From positions 1 through 48,231 of the forward strand of contig NZ_JAOTBD010000028.1 in assembly GCF_026162625.1 (NCBI RefSeq): 48,231 nucleotides of DNA, written 5' to 3'. Under the pieces are notes generated by a model, which was not told where the DNA came from, did no database searches, and was given only the letters and a program-made list of their open reading frames with translations. The stretch is from Paracoccus beibuensis (GTDB taxonomy: Bacteria > Pseudomonadota > Alphaproteobacteria > Rhodobacterales > Rhodobacteraceae). Shown one piece after another: positions 32,061 to 40,351 of the stretch. Positions within the stretch are counted from its first letter, which is position 1, and the number at the start of each line of letters is the position of its first letter. A program made the translations under genes and the position numbers.

Positions 32061-33494
32061 ATGTATCCCAACCTGACCCTTATCGTCGGAGGAGAGGAGC
32101 GCAGCGAAGGCTCGGCCGGAACCTTGCGCCTGACCGATCCTTCGGACGGCAGCGAGCTGGCCATCGCGCCGCGTGCCGGTCGCCCCGAGGCGCTCGAGGC
32201 GGCCCGCGCCGCAGAACAGGGCGGGGTCGAATGGGCTGCGCTTTCGGCGCTGGAACGATCGAAGATCATGCGCCGCGCTGCGGACATCATGCGTGCGCAG
32301 GCCGATAGCGCCGCCCGCGTCATGTCGATGGAGCAGGGCAAGCCCCTGGCCGAGGCACGCGGCGAATGGCTGGGTTCGGCCGATCTGCTGGACTGGTTCG
32401 CCGAGGAAGGCCGCCGTGTCTATGGCCGCATTGTTCCCTCGCGTGCACCGAATATCCACATTCAGGTCTTGAAGCATCCGGTCGGGCCGGTCGCCGCGTT
32501 CACGCCGTGGAACTTTCCCGCATGGAACACCATGCAGAAGGTTGCCCCCGCGCTTGGTGCAGGCTGCCCGGTGGTTATCAAGCCTGCCTCGGACACGCCT
32601 GGCACCGCTTGGCTGATCGGCAAGGCGCTGCTGGAGGCCGGTCTGCCCGCCAAGGCGATCTCGGTCATCTGGGGCGCGACATCGGAGCTGTCCGACACGC
32701 TGATCAAGGCGCCGGAGATCCACAAGGTCTCGCTGACGGGTTCGACCCGGGTAGGCCGGATCGTTGCCGCGCAGGCGGGCGAGGCGCTGAAAAAGGTCAC
32801 CATGGAACTGGGCGGCCATGGCGCGGTCATCATCGCGGCCGATGCCGACTTGGACCACCTGATCCCGCTGGCCGTCCAGTGGAAATTTCGCAATTGCGGT
32901 CAGGTCTGCGTGTCGCCCACGCGCTTCATCGTCGATGCCACGATCCATGACGAATTCGTCCGTCGCTTTGCTGAAGAGGCGCGCGAACTGAAAGTCGGCA
33001 AGGGCACGCAGGACGGCACCCAGATGGGTCCGCTGACCTCGGCCAGCGGCTTGGGGACCGTGATGGACATGGTGGATGACGCGGTCAGCAAGGGCGCCAA
33101 GGTTGAAACTGGGGGTGCGCGGATCGGAGACAGCGGCTATTTCTATGAGCCGACGATCCTGTCGGGCATGACAGCCGACATGCTGGCGATGAACGAAGAG
33201 CCCTTTGGCCCTTTGGCGCTGGTCATCCGTGTGAACTCGCTGGACGAGGCATTGGCCGAGGCGAACCGCCTGCCGGTCGGGTTGGGGTCGTATCTGTTTA
33301 CCTCGTCGATGACGACGGCTCATCGGGTCCAGACGGAACTGCGCACCGGCATGCTGGGCGTGAACCATTTCGCCCTGGCCTTGCCCGAGACGCCCTTCGG
33401 CGGCGTGCGCGATTCGGGCTTCGGCTCGGAAGGTGGGTCCGAGGGGATTGAGGCCTATCTCACGACCATGACCGTCACCACCATGATGATCTGA
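32061..33494 (+). CDS. NAD(P)-dependent aldehyde dehydrogenase
   Basis: A 477-residue class-I-like aldehyde dehydrogenase of the succinate-semialdehyde type. The catalytic Cys is in NCGQVCVSPTRFIV (about residue 280), the general-base Glu in TMELGGHGAV (about 247), and FTPWNFPAWNTMQKVAPALG and EEPFGPLALV are the usual substrate and cofactor motifs. The ATG at 32061 follows AGGAG, while an in-frame ATG at 32046 would add five residues. It is the last gene of operon 1, 29 bp after the GMC gene, and is followed by the shared terminator. It likely turns the aldehyde made by the GMC enzyme or by TPP-dependent cleavage into an acid (inference). Confidence 0.91.
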   Translation: MYPNLTLIVGGEERSEGSAGTLRLTDPSDGSELAIAPRAGRPEALEAARAAEQGGVEWAALSALERSKIMRRAADIMRAQADSAARVMSMEQGKPLAEARGEWLGSADLLDWFAEEGRRVYGRIVPSRAPNIHIQVLKHPVGPVAAFTPWNFPAWNTMQKVAPALGAGCPVVIKPASDTPGTAWLIGKALLEAGLPAKAISVIWGATSELSDTLIKAPEIHKVSLTGSTRVGRIVAAQAGEALKKVTMELGGHGAVIIAADADLDHLIPLAVQWKFRNCGQVCVSPTRFIVDATIHDEFVRRFAEEARELKVGKGTQDGTQMGPLTSASGLGTVMDMVDDAVSKGAKVETGGARIGDSGYFYEPTILSGMTADMLAMNEEPFGPLALVIRVNSLDEALAEANRLPVGLGSYLFTSSMTTAHRVQTELRTGMLGVNHFALALPETPFGGVRDSGFGSEGGSEGIEAYLTTMTVTTMMI

Positions 33495-33513
33495 CACCCG
33501 CGCATGGAAAGGT

Positions 33514-33540
33514 AAAAGCCCCGGCGATGGCGGGGCTTTT
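33514..33540. terminator. bidirectional terminator between the two convergent operons
   Basis: AAAAGCCCC (33514-33522), nine bases, GGGGCTTTT (33532-33540): a perfect 9-bp stem with A and T runs at both sides. It can therefore stop operon 1 on the plus strand and operon 2 on the minus strand. It lies 20 bp after one aldehyde dehydrogenase gene and 66 bp after the other. Confidence 0.9.
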
Positions 33541-33606
33541 AAGTTGGTCCGGCATGACGTTTCAGGGGGCGTTGTCCTGCCCTCAAAGGGCAGGGCCGCT
33601 TCACGC

Positions 33607-35055
33607 TCAGGCGATGCCAAGGCAGACGTATTTAAGCTCGATGAAATCATCCATTCCGAAATGCGAGCCTTCGCGCCCCAGGCCGGACAGCTTGACCCCG
33701 CCGAACGGCGCCTCGGCGGTCGAGATCAGGCCGGTGTTGACGCCTACCATGCCATATTCGAGCGCCTCGGAAACGCGGAAGACGCGCGCCAGGTCGCGGG
33801 CATAGAAGTAAGACGCAAGCCCGAACTCGGTGTCATTGGCTTGGGCAATCACCTCATCCTCATGCGCAAAGCGGAACAGGGGCGCGATGGGACCAAAGGT
33901 TTCTTCGCGGGCAACGGCCATGTCGGACGTCACATCGGTCAGCACGGTCGCCTGGAAGAAGGTTCCGCCAAGCGCATGCGGCTGGCCACCAAGCGCGACC
34001 TTCGCGCCTTTCGCCACTGCATCGGCGATATGTTCCTTGACCTTCTCGACCGCCGCCTGGTCGATCAGCGGCCCAAGGTTCACCCCTTGGGTAAAACCGT
34101 CTCCGGTCTTCAGCCTGGCCACTGCAGCTGTCAGCTTTTCGGAGAAGGCGTCATAGACGCCGTCCTGCACATAGATGCGGTTCGCGCAAACGCAGGTCTG
34201 GCCGTTGTTGCGGAACTTGGCGATCAGCGCGCCTTCGACGGCGGCGTCCAGATCAGCGTCGTCAAAGACGATGAAGGGCGCGTTCCCGCCCAGCTCCAAC
34301 CCCAGTTTCTTGATGGTCTTGGCGCTTTGGGCGTAAAGCTCGATCCCGATCTCGGTTGAGCCGGTGAAGGTCAGCTTGCGCACGACGGGGTTCGCGGTCA
34401 TCTCGGCGCCGATCTGCGCGGCCGATCCGGTGATGACGCTGAACAGCCCTGAGGGCAGGCCCGCACGTTCCGCCAAAACCGCCAGCGCGATGGCAGAGAA
34501 GGGCGTCTGTGAGGCCGGTTTCAGCACCATCGCGCAGCCAGCGGCAAAGGCCGGGCCGGCCTTGCGGGTAATCATCGCGTTGGGAAAGTTCCAGGGCGTG
34601 ATCGCCGCGACCACGCCGATGGGCTGCTTCATCACCAGGATGCGCTTGTCCGGCTGATGTCCGGGGATGGTGTCGCCATAAACACGCCGGGCTTCTTCGG
34701 CGAACCATTCGATGAAGCTTGCGCCATAGGCGATCTCTCCCACGGCCTCGGCCAGGGGCTTGCCCTGTTCGGCGGTCAGGATGCGGCCCAGATCTTCCTT
34801 GTGCCGGATCATCAGGTTGAACCAGCCGCGCAGGGTGTCGGCGCGGTCCTTGGCGGTGCGCCTGGCCCACAGCTTCTGCGCGGTTTCGGCGGCGGCGATG
34901 GCGCGGGCGGTTTCCGCTTGTCCAAGACGCGGGACATACCCGATCAGCGCGCCGGTCGAGGGATTGGTGACTGCAATGCCCGCGCCATTTGCCTCGATCC
35001 ACTCGCCACCCACCAATGCTGCCTGCCGAAGCAGGCCGGCATCCTGTAGTTCCAT
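33607..35055 (-). CDS. succinate-semialdehyde-type aldehyde dehydrogenase
   Basis: A 482-residue aldehyde dehydrogenase close to GabD/DavD in pattern. Catalytic Cys in NNGQTCVCANRIYV, Glu in GLELGGNAPFIV, ITPWNFPNAMITRK in the cofactor cleft, and a C-terminal EYGMVGVNTGLISTAEAPFG that is typical of the succinate/glutarate semialdehyde group. It is the last gene of operon 2, 21 bp after the E2 gene. It is only distantly similar to the aldehyde dehydrogenase at the end of operon 1, so they are not a recent duplication. The substrate is likely an omega-oxo acid or another short aldehyde (inference). Confidence 0.91.
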   Translation of the reverse strand: MELQDAGLLRQAALVGGEWIEANGAGIAVTNPSTGALIGYVPRLGQAETARAIAAAETAQKLWARRTAKDRADTLRGWFNLMIRHKEDLGRILTAEQGKPLAEAVGEIAYGASFIEWFAEEARRVYGDTIPGHQPDKRILVMKQPIGVVAAITPWNFPNAMITRKAGPAFAAGCAMVLKPASQTPFSAIALAVLAERAGLPSGLFSVITGSAAQIGAEMTANPVVRKLTFTGSTEIGIELYAQSAKTIKKLGLELGGNAPFIVFDDADLDAAVEGALIAKFRNNGQTCVCANRIYVQDGVYDAFSEKLTAAVARLKTGDGFTQGVNLGPLIDQAAVEKVKEHIADAVAKGAKVALGGQPHALGGTFFQATVLTDVTSDMAVAREETFGPIAPLFRFAHEDEVIAQANDTEFGLASYFYARDLARVFRVSEALEYGMVGVNTGLISTAEAPFGGVKLSGLGREGSHFGMDDFIELKYVCLGIA

Positions 35056-35076
35056 GTCAGTTCTCCACTAAATGTC

Positions 35077-36312
35077 CTATACCAGCAGACTCATCGGGTT
35101 TTCGATGCCGTCCTTGAAGGCGGCCAGAACCTGCGCCCCAAGCGCCCCGTCCACCGACCGGTGATCAACCGACAGCGTTACCGACATCACATCGGCCAGC
35201 ACGATCTGGTCGCCGCGCCCGACCGGACGGCGCAGGGACGCGCCCACGGCAAGGATGCAGCTTTGCGGCGGGTTGATGATCGCCGAAAAGGTCTGGACCC
35301 CGTACATCCCCAGGTTCGAGACCGAAAAGCCGCCACCCTGATATTCCTCGGGGCGCAACTTGCCCTGATGCGCGCGGGCGGCAAGAGCCTTCATCTCGGC
35401 GGAAAGCGTGCCAAGGCTCATCCGGTCGGCGCCGCGCAGGATCGGCGTGATCAGCCCGCCATCCGTCGCCACGGCGACCGATATGTCGATATCGGCCAGT
35501 TGCAGGATCTCGTCCCCGTTCCACACTACGTTGGCGGCAGGCACCTTGCGCAGCGCGCGGGCGGCGGCCTTGATGACGAAATCGTTGATCGAGATGCGTT
35601 CGGCCTTGTCGCGGCCCTTGTTCACCTGGGCGCGCAGCGCCAGCAGCGCGTCCAGTTCGCAATCCACCGACAGGTAGAAATGCGGGATCGAGGTTTTCGC
35701 CTCGACCAGGCGCCGGGCGATGGTGCGGCGCATGTTCGACAGGGGATGCGCCTTATGCGGGCCGATGCCGGGCGGGACGGCTTGCGGCTGTGGTTGGACT
35801 GCGGGGGCGGGTGCCGCAACCGGGGCAGGGGTCGCGGCTAGCAGGCGCTGCACGTCCAGCTTGACGATGCGGCCGCGCGGGCCGCTGCCGGTAATGCCCT
35901 GAAGATCCAGTCCTGCCTCGTCCGCCAACCGCCGCGCCAAGGGCGATGCGGCATGCTTGCGCCCGGTTGTCGAAGGGGCGGCTGCCGTTGCAGTGCTCAC
36001 CGGACCTTCCGTCAGTGTCCTCGGGGTCGCCGCGGGAGCAGGGGCGGAGGCGCCCACGGGAGACAGGGTTTCACCATCGGCCAGCACGACCGCAATGACC
36101 TGGCCCACATCGGCGCGCTGTCCGTCCGCGATGTCGATGCGGCCAAGGATGCCGTCGGCCTCGGCCTCAAGCTCCATTGTGGCCTTGTCGGTTTCCACCT
36201 CGGCTATGGCTTGGCCCTTGCTGATCGGATCGCCCGCAGCGACCAGCCATTTCGCGATGACCGCGTCTTCCATGCCTGCCGAAAGCGAAGGCAGGGTGAT
36301 GTCGATTGCCAT
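35077..36312 (-). CDS. dihydrolipoamide acyltransferase (E2) of a 2-oxoacid/acetoin-type dehydrogenase complex
   Basis: A 411-residue E2. The N-terminal lipoyl domain has the lipoyl-lysine in VETDKATMELEAE (about residue 42). An Ala/Pro/Thr-rich linker and a peripheral-subunit-binding domain (HAASPLARRLADEAGLDLQ, GSGPRGRI, about 120-165) follow, then the catalytic core ending in the active-site SVDHRSVDGALGAQVL. It transfers the acyl group formed by E1 to CoA. It lies 12 bp after the fused E1 gene. No E3 (dihydrolipoamide dehydrogenase) gene is present, so the complex must borrow the chromosomal E3, which is common for such clusters. Confidence 0.93.
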   Translation of the reverse strand: MAIDITLPSLSAGMEDAVIAKWLVAAGDPISKGQAIAEVETDKATMELEAEADGILGRIDIADGQRADVGQVIAVVLADGETLSPVGASAPAPAATPRTLTEGPVSTATAAAPSTTGRKHAASPLARRLADEAGLDLQGITGSGPRGRIVKLDVQRLLAATPAPVAAPAPAVQPQPQAVPPGIGPHKAHPLSNMRRTIARRLVEAKTSIPHFYLSVDCELDALLALRAQVNKGRDKAERISINDFVIKAAARALRKVPAANVVWNGDEILQLADIDISVAVATDGGLITPILRGADRMSLGTLSAEMKALAARAHQGKLRPEEYQGGGFSVSNLGMYGVQTFSAIINPPQSCILAVGASLRRPVGRGDQIVLADVMSVTLSVDHRSVDGALGAQVLAAFKDGIENPMSLLV

Positions 36313-36324
36313 GTCCGTGTTCCC

Positions 36325-38508
36325 TTATGCCAGCGGCAGGCCCTGATCGGCCATGATGGCGCGGATGCCTGCCTCGATATCCTGCGGACGGGCGCAGGCC
36401 GCGCCTTCCAGCACCTTCGAGATCGAGGGCGAGGCCTCTCCGCCATGCACGCGGGCGATGGGCTGATCCAGATAGTCGAAGACGCGGCGCTGCAATTCAT
36501 CCGCAAGAAAGCCGCCATAGGATGTCCCGATGGCGCCCTGTTCGACGATCAGCACATTGTTCGTCTTGCGTACCGAGGCTTCGATCATCTCCCAGTCAAG
36601 GCCCGCGCGATCCAGGGACCGCAGGTCGATGATCTCGGCATCGATGCTCAGTTCCTCGACCACCTTGCGGGTCTTCTCGACCATGGCCAGATAGGTCAGG
36701 ATCGTCAGCTTGCCGCCCTCGCGCACCATCCGTGCCTTGCCTAGGGGAATGAAATAATCCAGGTCATCCGTGGGCGCCGTGCCCTTGGAATTGTAAAGAT
36801 CGACATGTTCGATCACCAGCACCGGGTCGTCGCAGCGCAGCGCCGAGTTCATCAGCCCGACATAGTCGAAGGGCGTCGCAGGTGCGACGATCCGCCAGCC
36901 GGGCGCGGTCGCAAAGATCCCTGCCGGGTCCATCGAGTGCTGTGAGCCATAGCCCGTTCCCATGGCGACCTTGGTGCGCAGAACCAGCGGCATCGCGCTG
37001 TCGCCGCCGAACATGTGGCGGAACTTGCCGATCTGGTTGAAGACCTGGTCGGCCGCGACCCACATAAAATCGGGATACATGAATTCAATCACCGGCCGCA
37101 CGCGGCCATCCGCAGCCATACCGGCGGCCAGGCCGGTAAAGGCGTTCTCGGAGATGGGCGTGCCAAGGCAGCGATCGGGAAAGCGAGCCGACAGGCCCCG
37201 CGTTGCGCCGTTGGTGCCGCCTTTCAGGCGGTGCACATCCTCGCCCATGACGACGATGCGGTCGTCCTGGGCCATGCGGCGTTCCATGACATCGGCCACC
37301 ACGTCGATGAACTTTGCGTCGTCAGTCATGGCGCCGGTGAATGTTGCCTGTTCCGCATAGCGCGCGCCCGTCATCTCGGACAGATCGCCGCGCAGGCCGT
37401 GGTCGCGGAAGCTTTCCTCTGGCCAGAGGGCGGGAAGGATGCGCTTCCTGCCCTCGACCGTCTCGATCATGGGCGCGGCGATTTCTTCCATCATCTGCTG
37501 GCAGTTGGCGCGCAGCCGCGTTACCGCATCCTCGCCGATGATCTGGCGCTGTTGAAGATCGCGGGCCATGGCGTTCAGCGGGTCACGTCCGCGCCATTCA
37601 GCCTCTTCCTCCTTGCTGCGATAGCCGAAGGCGGAACCGGGCAGCGGTCCGTTCTGATGGAAGAAGCGATAAAGATCGGCCTCGATGATGGTAGGACCGT
37701 TGCCTGCGCGCATGATCTCGTTCGCCTGTTGCGCGGCCAGATGGACCGACAGGGCATCCATCCCGTCAACCTTGAACGATGGGATGCCGAAGGCCAGGCC
37801 GCGCGCGGACAGGCGCGTCTCGGCCGTCACCTCATCGACATTGGTAGAAACCGCGTAACGATTGTTTTCGATGAAGAAGCAGATCGGCAGCTTCCATGCG
37901 GCGGCCAGGTTCATCGTTTCCAGCACCGAGCCGATGTTGACCGCGCCGTCGCCGAAATAGGTATAGACCACGTCGCCCGTGCCCGCCCGCTTGTGCGCCC
38001 AGGCGGCCCCCGCCGCCATCGGGACGCCGCCGCCCACGATGGCGTTGGTGCCAAGGTTGCCGCTGTCTCCCCAGCGCAGGTGCATCGAACCGCCGCGTCC
38101 CTTGCAGAACCCATCGGCCAGACCCAGAATTTCGGCCAGGGTCCGGCTGGCCAGTTCGCGCAGGTCGTCGCCGAAGGGTTTTGTCGGATCGATCTCGGCG
38201 CTGACATAGGCCAGCGCCTTCGCCAGGAACTGGTGATGCGCGCGGTGCGAGCCGTTGACCTGATCGGTCGGGCGCATCGCCAACGCTGATCCCACAGCGC
38301 CGCCCTCCTGACCAATGGCGGAATGCGCGGGGCCATGCACCAGTCCCTGACCTGCAAGCTCCAGCACTTTTTCCTCGAATGCGCGGATCAGGTGCATCTG
38401 CGCCAGCATGGTCAGGCCGGTTCCGGGATCCAGCGCGGCGCGATCCTCGGGTGTGGCTATGATCTCGCGCCAGGGTGCGGCGGGGGTCAGGTCGGTCAGG
38501 ATGGGCAT
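36325..38508 (-). CDS. fused E1 alpha-beta subunit of a 2-oxoacid/acetoin-type dehydrogenase complex
   Basis: A 727-residue protein joining E1 alpha and E1 beta, normally two polypeptides. The alpha part (about 1-350) has RGGSMHLRW, then the TPP motif GDGAVNIGSVLETMN with VEN-like FFIENNRYAVST. The beta part (about 385-727) starts RRMAQDDRIVVMGEDV and has GTPISENAFTGLAAGMAADG and PVIEFMYPDFM. Such E1 enzymes cleave or decarboxylate pyruvate, branched 2-oxoacids or acetoin to an acyl-lipoyl group. The fusion type is seen in several alphaproteobacteria. E2 follows after 12 bp. The SDR gene upstream is 27 bp away. Whether it acts on a 2-oxoacid or an acyloin is open. Confidence 0.9.
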   Translation of the reverse strand: MPILTDLTPAAPWREIIATPEDRAALDPGTGLTMLAQMHLIRAFEEKVLELAGQGLVHGPAHSAIGQEGGAVGSALAMRPTDQVNGSHRAHHQFLAKALAYVSAEIDPTKPFGDDLRELASRTLAEILGLADGFCKGRGGSMHLRWGDSGNLGTNAIVGGGVPMAAGAAWAHKRAGTGDVVYTYFGDGAVNIGSVLETMNLAAAWKLPICFFIENNRYAVSTNVDEVTAETRLSARGLAFGIPSFKVDGMDALSVHLAAQQANEIMRAGNGPTIIEADLYRFFHQNGPLPGSAFGYRSKEEEAEWRGRDPLNAMARDLQQRQIIGEDAVTRLRANCQQMMEEIAAPMIETVEGRKRILPALWPEESFRDHGLRGDLSEMTGARYAEQATFTGAMTDDAKFIDVVADVMERRMAQDDRIVVMGEDVHRLKGGTNGATRGLSARFPDRCLGTPISENAFTGLAAGMAADGRVRPVIEFMYPDFMWVAADQVFNQIGKFRHMFGGDSAMPLVLRTKVAMGTGYGSQHSMDPAGIFATAPGWRIVAPATPFDYVGLMNSALRCDDPVLVIEHVDLYNSKGTAPTDDLDYFIPLGKARMVREGGKLTILTYLAMVEKTRKVVEELSIDAEIIDLRSLDRAGLDWEMIEASVRKTNNVLIVEQGAIGTSYGGFLADELQRRVFDYLDQPIARVHGGEASPSISKVLEGAACARPQDIEAGIRAIMADQGLPLA

Positions 38509-38535
38509 GTCAGGGGTCCGGATTAGAAAGGAGGA

Positions 38536-39291
38536 TCAGGCGGCCAGGAAGCCGCCATCGACCGGCAGCACGGCACCGGTGATGAAACTGGCCATGTCCG
38601 AGGCAAGGAAGACGACCGGATCGACGATCTCGCGCGTCTCGCCGATGCGCTTCATCATCACGCGGTTCATGAACCAATCCGCCCCACCGGGGCGGTTGAG
38701 TTGCGCCACGGCCATCTCGCTCATCATGATGCCAGGGGCGACGGCGTTGACGCGCACGCCATGCGGCGCCAGATCGCGCGCCATCACCTGTGTTAACGAT
38801 CGCACCGCGCCTTTTGACACGACATATCCGGCGGTCGAGCCGCCGGCGACGAAGCCCGCGACCGAGGACAAGTGCACCACATTGCCCTTTTTCGCGATCA
38901 GCGCGGGCACGAAGGCCTGCGAGGTGTTGAACGTGCCTTCAAGGTTCACGCCGATCACCCGGTCCCAGACCTCGGTCACGGCGGGGTCGTCAAAGCTGGC
39001 CCGCCCGGCGACACCGGCGTTGTTGACTAGCACGTCAAGCCCACCATCGCCTTTCAGGATGCGCGCGGCCAAGGCGGCCGTGGCGGCGCGGTCGGTGACA
39101 TTCAGGACCTCGGCCCTGGCGTCATGGCCCTCGGTGCGCAGGGCTTCGACTTCGGCAGCGATGCCTTCGGGGTTCAGGTCGGCCAAGATGACCGCCGCGC
39201 CCGCCTGCGCCATTCCGCGCGCGATCGCCGCCCCAAGGCCGCGTCCCGCGCCGGTCACCAGCACGAGCCTGTCTTTCAGCAATCCCGGCAT
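38536..39291 (-). CDS. short-chain dehydrogenase/reductase
   Basis: A 251-residue classical SDR: LVTGAGRGLGAAIARGMAQ at the N-terminus, ADLNPEG (an Asp suggesting NAD), NNAGVAGRA, Ser in HLSSVAGF and YVVSK as the Tyr-x3-Lys pair, ending FITGAVLPVDGGFLAA. I chose the ATG at 39291 (MPGLLKDR); the frame extends to 39312. It is the second gene of operon 2, 36 bp after the other SDR. Two different SDRs in one operon suggest that two hydroxyl groups, or two stereoisomers, of the substrate are oxidised before the E1/E2 complex acts (inference). Confidence 0.9.
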   Translation of the reverse strand: MPGLLKDRLVLVTGAGRGLGAAIARGMAQAGAAVILADLNPEGIAAEVEALRTEGHDARAEVLNVTDRAATAALAARILKGDGGLDVLVNNAGVAGRASFDDPAVTEVWDRVIGVNLEGTFNTSQAFVPALIAKKGNVVHLSSVAGFVAGGSTAGYVVSKGAVRSLTQVMARDLAPHGVRVNAVAPGIMMSEMAVAQLNRPGGADWFMNRVMMKRIGETREIVDPVVFLASDMASFITGAVLPVDGGFLAA

Positions 39292-39327
39292 GGGTTTATC
39301 CTTCTGGTTCAAGCCCGGCTGTGCGGC

Positions 39328-40071
39328 CTAGAGCATGTAGATGCCGCCGTTCACATGAACAGTCTCGCCGGTGATGAACGAGGCCGCGTCGGAGCAGAGG
39401 AAGGCCACGACCCGCGCGACTTCGGCAGGGTGGCCCAACCGGGCCAGCGGTGTCTGGGCAATGGAACTGTCGGCGCGCGTCTGCAGCAGCTCGCGCGTCA
39501 TCGGCGTCTCGATGATGCCGGGGGCGACGGCATTGACCCGCGTGCGCGGCCCAAGCTCGCGCGCAAGGCTGCGCGTCAACGAGGTCAGCGCCCCTTTCGA
39601 GGCCGCGTAATGCGCATTGGTGAACGCCCCGCGATGGCCGGCCAGCGAGGTCAAGTTGACGATGGCCGAGCGGTCGGTCAATACGCCCTGTACCCGGCCA
39701 AGCAGGTAGAACACCCCGTCAAGGTTGATCGACAGCGTCCTTCGCCATTGGTCATCAGTCATCCGGGCAAAGGGTTCGGCCAGATAGATCCCGGCCGAGG
39801 GCACGACATAGTCCACTGTCCCGAATGTCGCGCACGCCGCATCGACCAAGGCCTGCGCCGAGGCCGGATCGGCCGCATCCAGCACCTGCACATGCTTGCC
39901 GCCCGCCCCGCCAAGACCGGCCGCAAAGCTTGCCAGTTCGCCCCGGTCACGGTCGGCCAGCACTAGGTTAGCGCCCGCATCGGCGAACAGCGCCGCAATC
40001 TCGCGACCGATGCCGCCATTTGCGCCGGTCAGAAGCAGGGTCTTGCCTGCGAAATCAAATGTTATCTGCAC
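39328..40071 (-). CDS. short-chain dehydrogenase/reductase
   Basis: A 247-residue SDR: LLTGANGGIGREIAALFADA, ADRDRGE, VPSAGIYL in place of the more usual NNAG, Ser in NLTSLAGH and YAASK as the catalytic Tyr-Lys, ending FITGETVHVNGGIYML. The frame is open up to 40194, but upstream residues do not fit the family and would run into the operator region. A GTG at 40071 (VQITFDFAGKT) with AAGG before it is the most likely start. It is the first gene of operon 2, divergent from the GntR regulator at 40352, with about 280 bp of regulatory sequence between. Confidence 0.87.
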   Translation of the reverse strand: MQITFDFAGKTLLLTGANGGIGREIAALFADAGANLVLADRDRGELASFAAGLGGAGGKHVQVLDAADPASAQALVDAACATFGTVDYVVPSAGIYLAEPFARMTDDQWRRTLSINLDGVFYLLGRVQGVLTDRSAIVNLTSLAGHRGAFTNAHYAASKGALTSLTRSLARELGPRTRVNAVAPGIIETPMTRELLQTRADSSIAQTPLARLGHPAEVARVVAFLCSDAASFITGETVHVNGGIYML

Positions 40072-40175
40072 GATGGCTTGCCTTGCGTCGAACGGTCCGA
40101 ACGCGCTGCCAGGGCTTGAGCAGACATGCTTCACCTCCATCGGCATGCGCGTTCGATGCAGCAGACAATTCCACA

Positions 40176-40299
40176 AATTGGTCAGTCCAGTCAATGATGT
40201 TATTTGTTATAACGAAAATGGTGGCCACTTTAGTAGAACTAGGTACCCAAAATTCTTGAGTTATATGTATTTTGCTGAAATAAATTGGCCTGACCAATT
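40176..40299. promoter_or_regulatory. control region of operon 2 with two GntR-type operators
   Basis: A perfect site AATTGG-N5-CCAATT lies at 40283-40299 (reads AATTGGCCTGACCAATT), the form expected for FadR/FCD-type GntR regulators. A weaker copy AATTGGTCAGTCCA lies at 40176-40189, 107 bp away, a distance that would permit looping. Between them TTATAACG at 40207-40214 repeats the half-site of the operon 1 operator. The region 40200-40285 is A/T-rich. Confidence 0.65.
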
Positions 40300-40351
40300 C
40301 AACTGCTGACGCGTAGGGCGCCTGAAGGAAGAAACTTTGGAAAAGGCTGCA

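Noticed and set aside
31827..33650. Minus-strand open frame of 607 codons opposite the aldehyde dehydrogenase
   Set aside because: Antisense shadow; it would also cross the terminator at 33514-33540, and its residues have no recognisable domain.
37015..38289. Plus-strand open frame of 424 codons
   Set aside because: Antisense shadow of the fused E1 gene, which has all expected motifs on the other strand.
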